From contig NC_064039.1 of NCBI RefSeq assembly GCF_932526225.1, positions 12,108,139 through 12,172,138 of the forward strand: a stretch of 64,000 nt of DNA, in the 5' to 3' direction. The notes beneath the pieces are model-generated. The model did not search any database. It saw only the letters and a list, made by a program, of their open reading frames with translations, and was not told the DNA's origin. The position numbers and the translations under genes were made by a program. Shown here one piece after another: positions 56,801 to 64,000 of this stretch. The stretch is from Nematostella vectensis. Its lineage: Eukaryota; Cnidaria; Anthozoa; Actiniaria; Edwardsiidae. Every line of letters begins with the position of its first letter. Positions within the stretch are counted from its first letter, which is position 1.

Positions 56801-58489
56801 TTTAAAGCCTGTGAAGTCTGGCTATGCATCGCAGCCTTGAAATAAGTTGCTGGCCTTGTCTCCCTCTCTTCCCCCCCCCCTCCCATAAAATCCATAAGAT
56901 TTCAATTTTTTACCATTTATTGACATCAAAGACAACTTTATGAGATTTCATTCGAACTTCATTTTGTAAAAGTTCATTTACGGGAAATAACTCTGATGAT
57001 ATCAGCGGGAGGATGGTAAGCCTGAGTTGGATATACTCAATTATGTTTCTTACCTCTACAAATATGTACAAATTTAGAAGCGACATCATTCCATTGTAGA
57101 TAACCATTATCCATTGGAGGTTGAAAGCCTTTTTGTTCTTCATTAGATGAGGGCCAGTCAAAACAGCTAGTATATAGGCAAACAACAATCCTATTGGCAC
57201 TCGCACATCATTCACCAATGGCCAATTCTTAGTTCTCGGATCTGAAGTACAATGAAAGAAATAATAAAAATACCTCATCATCTGCAAGTAAAGGGTTACA
57301 GGTGCCGATCTAGCTTTTAGCTAGGGGGGGGGGTTGACCCAAAAATTTTTCGTCATTATCGGGGGGGGGGGGGGGTTAAACTTACCACTAAACATTTTGG
57401 GAGGAGATGAACAAAAAGGCCATTTATGAGACACAAATGCAAAAATCTATATCTTACAAATAGTTCTCAGAATGGCCTCAGTAGACTTCATAAGGGCAAT
57501 CATAACGTACTAAAAATTGAAATAAATCTAGACAACGCCACCTATCTAATGAATGCCCCCCCTAAGTTTACAAGTTTGTATTGAACACTCCTCTCTAAGG
57601 AACGCCCCACATCTTAAACACCCCCACCCCCCCTGCTTCCCTTTCTCCCAGCTTAAAACAAACTACATAGAAACTCTGGTTTTATAAATAATATTTAATC
57701 CACTTCTTGCTTTTAGCAAGTAGTGTCTAGCCCAAGTAGCGTCTAGCCCAATCTTGCTACTCAGGGGCTATATGTAATTGAGCAGATCTAAGGGGTGGGT
57801 TGAGAGCTTAGCCCACCTATTTACAGATATTTGGCTTAGAAAATAATAAGAAATATAAGGAAATCCATGCAAAAAAAATAAATGTGTCCCATTTCTTAAA
57901 AAATCTTTCCTCCCCCAGCCCCCCTTAGGAATTCCTGGGTCTGCCCCTGGTTTTTCCTGACATATCAAAGTTCCTCGCAACAGAAATTTGGTTCTTTTTC
58001 ACAAATGTTCAAGTCTAAACCATGATTTCAATCAAAAACCATTTATAGAAAATTTTGCAGTGGATTTTTAGTAAAACTGATTTAAACATGGAAGACAGTG
58101 TGTTATTACAAACTTTCTGAGTCCCTATGGTAACAAAAAAAATCATTCAATGCATATGTTTGGAGGCCAAAAATGTTAAGTATTAATGTACTAAGAGCTT
58201 GGAATTATGGAAGAGTGCTTAACATTAAAATAACAAATCAAGACAATGTCAAAAGATTGTTGCAAGCCTCCTTAAAAAAAGGCTGAAGCCTGGGCGACCT
58301 GTGGTTATTATGGACCCTCTCAAAAGCCTAATACCAGGTACCCCTCCCCCCAGGGGCAGTAGAATTCTCATGTTCTCATGCAAAGTGCCCTCTCAAATGA
58401 CATTTTAAACAACTTCACTCACCACTTATGCTGTCGGCCCACGTGTAAAACTCCAGGAAGTCCCGTATTTTCATTTGTATAAGATGCAT
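53879..58489 (-). CDS. ELOVL-family very-long-chain fatty acid elongase A
   Basis: Multi-pass ER 3-ketoacyl-CoA synthase that condenses malonyl-CoA with a long-chain acyl-CoA, the first step of elongation. Coding exons on the - strand: 58489-58423, 57241-57054, 56141-56061, 55571-55515, 55064-54950, 54869-54745, 54151-53879. They join in phase to 301 residues. Landmarks are [21 protein letters not shown], the [18 protein letters not shown] block with the histidine box at 147-151, [17 protein letters not shown], and the C-terminal [11 protein letters not shown]. The HVYHH box with Gln five residues before it is typical of the mono/polyunsaturated (ELOVL2/4/5-like) branch; this is family knowledge, not a test of substrate. 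The C-terminus ends in KKKK, fitting a dilysine ER-retrieval signal, and carries an internal [10 protein letters not shown] / [10 protein letters not shown] repeat. A non-coding 5' exon splices at 58533, with an upstream donor near 58925. Confidence 0.95.
56263..56418. mobile_element. MITE with GTAGCCAGGATTTT-type ends in an ELOVL intron
   Basis: AGAGGTGTAGCCAGGATTTT at the left and CCCCCTTGCTATGCCCCTGG at the right form degenerate inverted ends around G-rich sequence. It lies in the intron between ELOVL A coding exons 2 and 3. Confidence 0.5.
56467..56499 (-). other. Candidate 33-nt cassette microexon in ELOVL A
   Basis: On the - strand a TTTACAG acceptor precedes 33 bases that are open in the ELOVL frame (phase 0 on both sides) and end at a GTAAGC donor. 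They would add [11 protein letters not shown] between coding exons 2 and 3. Elongase homologues align without it, so if used it would be an alternative 11-residue insertion. Confidence 0.3.
57324..57375. repeat. Paired poly-G tracts in ELOVL A intron 1
   Basis: Two G runs (10 and 15 bases) about 27 bases apart, following GTGCCGATCTAGC, an end motif like that of the GGGGCGGATC MITEs. Decayed-copy interpretation is likely but not certain. Confidence 0.45.
57780..57955. mobile_element. Decayed MITE in ELOVL A intron 1
   Basis: GAGCAGATCTAAGGGGTGGG at the left and CCTGGGTCTGCCCCTGG at the right form imperfect inverted ends over about 175 bases. No ORF of interest. It is similar in style to the other GATC-end elements in the window. 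Confidence 0.4.
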
Positions 58490-58533
58490 TCTCGTTTTCC
58501 CTTGACTCGGCTCACTAACAAAGTCAATCACTA

Positions 58534-60496
58534 CTGAAACAATACAGTATATATAAGTACAATGACACCCACAATCAATATTACATTATAAGGTTACGGC
58601 GTAAATGTTAAGTACCGATACATAATGTCGACTAAGAAGTTTTTTTTAGGTAGCCTAGTACCAAGTACATAAAGGAGAGACCTGGTGAACTTTCAGATCT
58701 AGTTGTTGAAGCAGTTGAAAACGAATAACTTAATATTTGGTCGCTTGGGAAGCTGTTGTTCTAGGTGTATCAACCTTTTTTAGGTCAAAGAATGCGGATG
58801 AGAGGTACAAGAAGATTCTTGTATCGTCAACACGTGCTGGGGTCAAAGTCTGCAAAATCTTCAGCAGACATCTGATGTAAGGCTCCGGATTAAAACAGGA
58901 AAGAAATGACATTTCGAAACTTACACAAGTCAACAATTTCCGGTTTAAAACATGACCAGGCAGAGGTTCAGCTAGCATTTACACGGGACATGGGTTACTT
59001 TTATACTTTATACCTGTCTATGAAGCGGATGGATAAATACAGTCCCTATGCTGCATGGGAAACAGATGCTTGTAGAAAGACTTGTTCCAGTTTGTGTACA
59101 CTCAATTATGCAACAACTAATCAAGATGCCCAGGGTTACCTCGGGTCGAATGGTCAAACAATGGAATCTCGCGATCAAAATGAGCCAATCAGAGCACGAG
59201 GGTTGTTGAGTAGATCCAAGCTGTCAGTCATAGCTCGTTCTTTTCAAGCAGTGCAGCGAGCAAGGTGAATTGCAGCGTCTAAAAGCTCAATTTACTGTAC
59301 CTTGTAGCACGGGCAGCTCGCTAAACGAGTAGGTAATACCCTGATCTATTTGTATGTGTTTGTCTTTGTGGCAGCGTTACGTTTTTTTCTGGAGGATTGA
59401 CGAACGCACACACGAATTTACACTTTCGAATTCACCGCCAAAAAATATTATAGTTAAATACACATCCAAAGCAGCAGAAAATTGTCTCTTAATAGCCTAA
59501 TGGTCCTATTTTGATAGGATTTTTGTATGTAGATTAGGCATTCGTTTTATTTTTGTTTGATGATTTTAATGTCAGTTCTATAGTTGGAATACCTAGATTT
59601 TTCGCATCATCAGTCATTCAACAAGTTGCAGCTCTCAGTACAATCTCTTCCATTTTCCAAACTCATTATCCCTGATTTCTATCTGGGTTAAGAATATTTT
59701 TACTTTGCTACAATTTTTTGAAGGCTTGACATTGCGCAAGGCCTTGTGTACAATTGTACTATTTATTAATAACAAGATCACCCCATCTATTGTTTGTAGA
59801 ATTAATTAACATCTTAAAGAATGTCGATCATTGAAAATTCAGTGGTTAATACGCAAGCAGACTTAAAAATATAAATCTACGAATAACATCTGATATGTTA
59901 TTGCCGATATTTGATTGAAAATATATTGGTTACTCGCTTAAGTTAGTCGATGGAAATGGATGCTTTGTGCGAATAGGCATTGAATGGGGGCATAAAATAG
60001 CGGCGTGATTGGCCTTCTTTAAGTAAGTCATTGTCATTATACAATTTTTGGAAAGTTTTACTGGTTTCTTCAAAGAGACGAGGAATGCAAGAAAACTACT
60101 GAGGGAGGGGGGATACAAAGCCTTTGTTGCCAACATTCTTCTTAATTTTTGTGCTTACTAAATTGATTATTGCAATTTCAAAAATGTTGCAGCTAAGTGA
60201 TACACTGTTGGTTCATTTTAGTAAAAACAAAAAATTAAAGTCAATTCAATTTTGTGAAATTGAATTCCCTGCAAATTTTTTTCTCTTGGATCATGAAATT
60301 GAAGACTTGCTAAATGTGCAGAGAAAATGTTGCTTGAAATTTAAATTACTGGAAATGTAGCCTTGTTTTTAAAAAAATGTTGTCAGTGTAACAAATTACC
60401 ATTTGGGCTGACAAACATTTTTGCGATAGGTGTATAACAGTCTCAATGTCACACTACTTTTGATTCTTGTTATTCTTTTTTATGTTGCAGTTGAAC
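58534..60496. other. Divergent promoter region between the two ELOVL genes
   Basis: The space between the head-to-head ELOVL genes. It holds the 5' non-coding exon boundary of gene A (minus-strand donor GTAAGT near 58925) and, about 260 bases further, GAGCCAATCAGAGC (59181-59194) with a CCAAT box. The acceptor at 60490 shows that gene B also has an upstream non-coding exon, which I could not place. No protein-coding exon was recognised here. Confidence 0.45.
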
Positions 60497-63400
60497 ATGA
60501 CATCTACACAGAGACTTGCAGATGTCTACCAGATAGTGACCTCTGTCGGAGGTATATACTGTGTTAAATCAAGAAAACCTTTTTTTAAGATAGCAAATGT
60601 TGCATTCCTAACATGTTGTTTAATGTTGCCTCTACAGATCCCCGTCTGCATGAATGGCCGCTGATTGCGACTCCATGGCCTTGCTTATCCTTGATGGCAA
60701 TGTATCTGTTCATTGTTAAAGTTGGACCAAAGTTTATGGAGAATAGAAAGGCTTGGGACCTCCGAGGTGTCCTTGTGGTGTATAACTTTGCGCTGGTTCT
60801 GCTCTCTGCATACATGGTTTATGAGGTAATTAAAATCTAAAATAAATATAGATAAGAGTGCAAGAATCATAATTGTTGAAACAATTTTAGGCCTCTCTCT
60901 CCTCTCTTTTTTGTAAGCACAACAGCCTATCTAAAAAGGGAGGAGTATGGTTTGTTAGTTCGCTCTTAAACAGCCTTCGTCAGCTGCCATGTTGTCATCC
61001 TAGCAAAGTACCAAGTGTGAAAAAGCATCCATTTCCATCGGCAGATTCGGGGGAGCCAATGCAATACTTTTCTATTCAATTTGGCAAATTCATTACCTAA
61101 CTTTGTTTGTTGTAGATGGTTATTTTGAGGTAACCCATTATTTACCTTCCAATATTTAATGAAAAAAATAACAAAGGTGTGGCTGACAATTTCACTTACA
61201 ACCCCACCCCCTCCCATCTTAACTACAATTTTTCTAGCTCTGATGTTTTTATGATTCATATTTAGATTCATTTGTATTTTGGCAGCTTTTCCTATTTGTA
61301 ATAGTAACTTACATAATTCTAGATTTATGAATGAAAATATAAAAAGAAAGGTTCATATTTAAAAAAAGGGGTTTTTGAGAACGCTTAGAGCACACAGCAG
61401 ACTTGTCAACTTTGACAGAGAAGTAGAAAAGTATTCTTTTACCACCCCCATTAGTACCATATAGCTGATGTGTGTTTTTTTTAATAGTTTATTGCCTCTA
61501 TTCTGAGTATTCCTGAGTTCAATCTGATGTGCCAAGATGTCAGTTATGAGGAAGACCCCCGACTAATGAGAGTAAGTGCTATTTGACATTTGGAAAAAAG
61601 TGTCAAAATTATGGAATTTAATCAAAAGTAATGGAAAAATTAGAGGTAGGGGCAATTGTAAAACAAATTGTAGGGATGGATTTCAGTAAAGTTTTGATAT
61701 GTAGATCATAATGTCGGGGAGAAGGACTGAAAAGGAGTAGGAGGCTTGGGGTTAGTGTATGGCTGTGTCAAGTCCAGAAAAACTCAGTGTTAAAATAATT
61801 ATATCATTTCCCTCTATTTTAGCTAGCAAGAGTTTGCTACATCTACTACTTGTCTAAATTTGTTGAATACTTTGATACCGTAAGTAATATCACCAGGTAC
61901 TGGGACATCATAGGCATCCTGCATCATAATCATCATTTATCAAAATCATCATGTAGCATAATCATAAAAATATTGATTATGCAAAAAAGTGACATTTAAG
62001 TTGGCACACAATTATTTCTTTTCAGTTCTTAATTCATGTTCATCTTAACTTTCATCTTTTATCTTGGCCCATCCTAGATACCAATTTTCAAGTCTTTTTA
62101 ACAAGAAGTTAGATCTAAGAAATGCAAGAAAAAAGCAAAAAGTTTTTTACTCCCTTGAATAAAAGTGCCAATTCTTCAACTTTTGTTTAAGTCAATAATA
62201 AGTGGGTGTTTCTTTCTTTTAGTTCTTTTTTATCTTACGCAAGAAGAACAACCAAATATCGTTCCTTCATGTGTACCACCATGCCTCCATGTGCCTTCTG
62301 TGGTGGATGGTGTGTAAGTGGATTGCTGGTGGTGTTTGTAAGTACTTTCCTTCCCTCAGGAACATCCTGTGACAAGTGGCTCAAATTTTGGCTTAAGTAT
62401 GAAGCGAGTTCCAGTAATTAAATGATAAGTTTTATGCACTGATGATAAGGCTGTTGTAAAGTTAAACATCTAAATCCGGCCTTCATTTTGAAGCCCTGTT
62501 AGCTGTATTTGTCGATGTACATATTTCTCTATAGGGGTTTCTTAAATCAATTTCTCAAATTAACTATTTGAATTCCTCAGTCTTTGCCCAATTGTCTGGT
62601 TAACAGTACGTTGTTGTTGCTGTTGTTTTTACAGCATACTTTGGAGCTGCATGTAACAGCTTCATCCATGTCATCATGTACTTATACTATGGCTTATCAG
62701 CTATGGGACCATCTGTACAGAAGTACCTCTGGTGGAAGCGCTACCTGACCAAAATGCAGTTGGTATGTACATATCTATAATAGTAAAAGGAACCTTCAAC
62801 CTTTATTGTTGCTACCCTATTTTTTTACTTATGGGGAGTAATTACCATCTATATATTTTTGTTGTTTGTGCACTGTATGCTTATTTTCTTTCTATTATAA
62901 TTAAATTATGAATTCCATAATAATTCCAAATAAATATATTAAAAAGGGGAACAGAATCTATATTATTATAAGTAAAATAGATTGGTAGATTGGGATGCTA
63001 ATAATTTCAAGATAGTATTTTGTGGTAAAATATTTGTATTTGTGATATTGGTATGGTATCATGTTAGGATATCATGAAAACAGTGTTCTTATCAATTTTA
63101 GCTTGCAATCTTTTTTTTGTGCCTTCTTCCTATACAATGTTTGATATAGAAAAAAGGACATTAATTGAATAAACATGTAAACTCTGCTTGCAGCTGGTAT
63201 TGTATTAAATTATTATTAGTTTTCATGCTATATCATTGAAAAGTTTGAGAAATTCATAATTGTGTTTGTTGTATTAACCTAATTTTCAAGGAAACAGTTC
63301 TCAACAAAATTCATTTATATTGCAAAATCTTCAAGGTATTTAAAGCAAATTGACCTGTGATACCATTTATTTGTGTGTTCTCACAGATTCAATTCTTGGC

Positions 63401-63557
63401 CCTCATTTATATGGCTGTCTATGCACTTTGGCACGATGGCTGTGGAACACACAAGTTCTTTCAGTGGGTGCAGTTTGGCTATGGAATGTCTCTCCTGGTT
63501 CTGTTTTCAAATTTCTATTTGCACACTTACCTTAAGAAACCAAGCAAAAAAGAGTAA
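60497..63557 (+). CDS. ELOVL-family very-long-chain fatty acid elongase B
   Basis: Second elongase, in the opposite orientation to gene A. Coding exons: 60497-60551, 60638-60825, 61488-61571, 61823-61879, 62223-62337, 62635-62762, 63387-63557. All junctions are GT-AG and phases agree, giving 265 residues. Landmarks are DPRLHEWPL at the exon 2 start, [35 protein letters not shown] with the histidine box at 144-148, [18 protein letters not shown], and [11 protein letters not shown]. The C-terminus is short and lysine-rich (LKKPSKKE) and is not a strict dilysine signal. Exons 2, 4 and 5 are the same length as in gene A (188, 57 and 115 nt), with the same phases throughout, so the two arose by duplication with inversion. 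The ATG at 60497 is seven bases after an acceptor and matches the usual short ELOVL N-terminus. Confidence 0.95.
60975..61200 (+). mobile_element. Dispersed repeat, copy 3 (ELOVL B intron 2)
   Basis: GTCATCCTAGCAAAGTACCA, AGTGTGAAAAAGCATCCATT, AGATGGTTATTTTGAGGTAA and GGTGTGGCTGACA match copy 1 at 19134 in the same order over about 200 bases. The insertion lies in the intron after coding exon 2. Confidence 0.7.
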
Positions 63558-64000
63558 AATTAGTTGAAGAGGAAGTTTAGTAGTAGAGAGCAAACAATCC
63601 TTGTGTTAGGTGATCGTAAATTGCAGTACTTTCTGCTTGTTTATGGGACTGGATCTTAAATGACCAACACCTATTTTACTTTTTCAAATAACCAATTGTG
63701 TTATATATATACATCATGCTAAAATCAGGGATGTTAAATCTTTAGCATTTATTTTTTGTTATCTTCCTGTCTATTATTTTACTGATTGAAATTTCATTTT
63801 GTATTTCTTATATTCGGAGGTATCTCATATCGGAATCTCTTTTTTCAAGTTCTGAGGCTTAATATGCCTGTATTGAATGCAATACCAGTTGCAAGCAAAG
63901 ATACTGTAATCTACATTAAAGTGACTATAGTAAACATTATAACTAGGTAGCATTATATTTTACTTAACCTTATTTTCCATTTGAGGTCTTCTACCACTTG
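63558..64000 (+). other. ELOVL B 3' UTR and flank
   Basis: AT-rich sequence with no coding motif. No AATAAA was noticed; ATTAAA at 63915-63920, about 360 bases past the stop, is the best candidate poly(A) signal. Confidence 0.4.

Overview
The window looks like nuclear DNA of an early-branching animal, most likely an anthozoan cnidarian such as a sea anemone (for example Nematostella); the species is an inference. The reasons are intron-rich animal genes with GT-AG introns (22 coding exons for a LARGE-type glycosyltransferase), AT-rich intergenic DNA, abundant short inverted-repeat elements (MITE-like), long G/C homopolymers and large minisatellites.

Layout. 2.4-4.0 kb (-): an intronless clan-2 cytochrome P450. 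5.9-23.0 kb (+): a complete LARGE xylosyl/glucuronyltransferase gene, 22 coding exons that join in phase to 744 codons. 23.8-28.3 kb: a 4.5 kb satellite of 20-bp monomers with higher-order structure. 28.3-35.6 kb: repeat-rich DNA with a TA-flanked MITE and a pair of roughly 1-kb inverted arms about 2.3 kb apart. 35.6-37.5 kb (-): the 5' part of a death-domain gene, whose 3' part I cannot find. 37.6-44.4 kb: mostly intergenic, with a 1.2-kb terminal-inverted-repeat element. 44.4-53.1 kb (+): a gene with two CAP (SCP/PR-1, GAPR-1-like) domains, 10 coding exons, 475 aa. 53.9-58.5 kb (-) and 60.5-63.6 kb (+): two head-to-head ELOVL very-long-chain fatty acid elongase genes with matching 7-exon structures.

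The genes do not form one pathway. Functional themes are ER lipid metabolism (two ELOVLs, a P450), Golgi matriglycan synthesis (LARGE), a Golgi/membrane-associated CAP-family protein and death-fold signalling. The most unusual pattern is that six exon-intron boundaries in two genes carry local tandem duplications of the splice junction (LARGE exons 14, 15, 21 and 22; CAP exons 1 and 9). The two CAP copies sit at the homologous GEN..SGR position of each CAP domain. All exon models were made by eye from ORFs, splice motifs and family knowledge, and no search was run.
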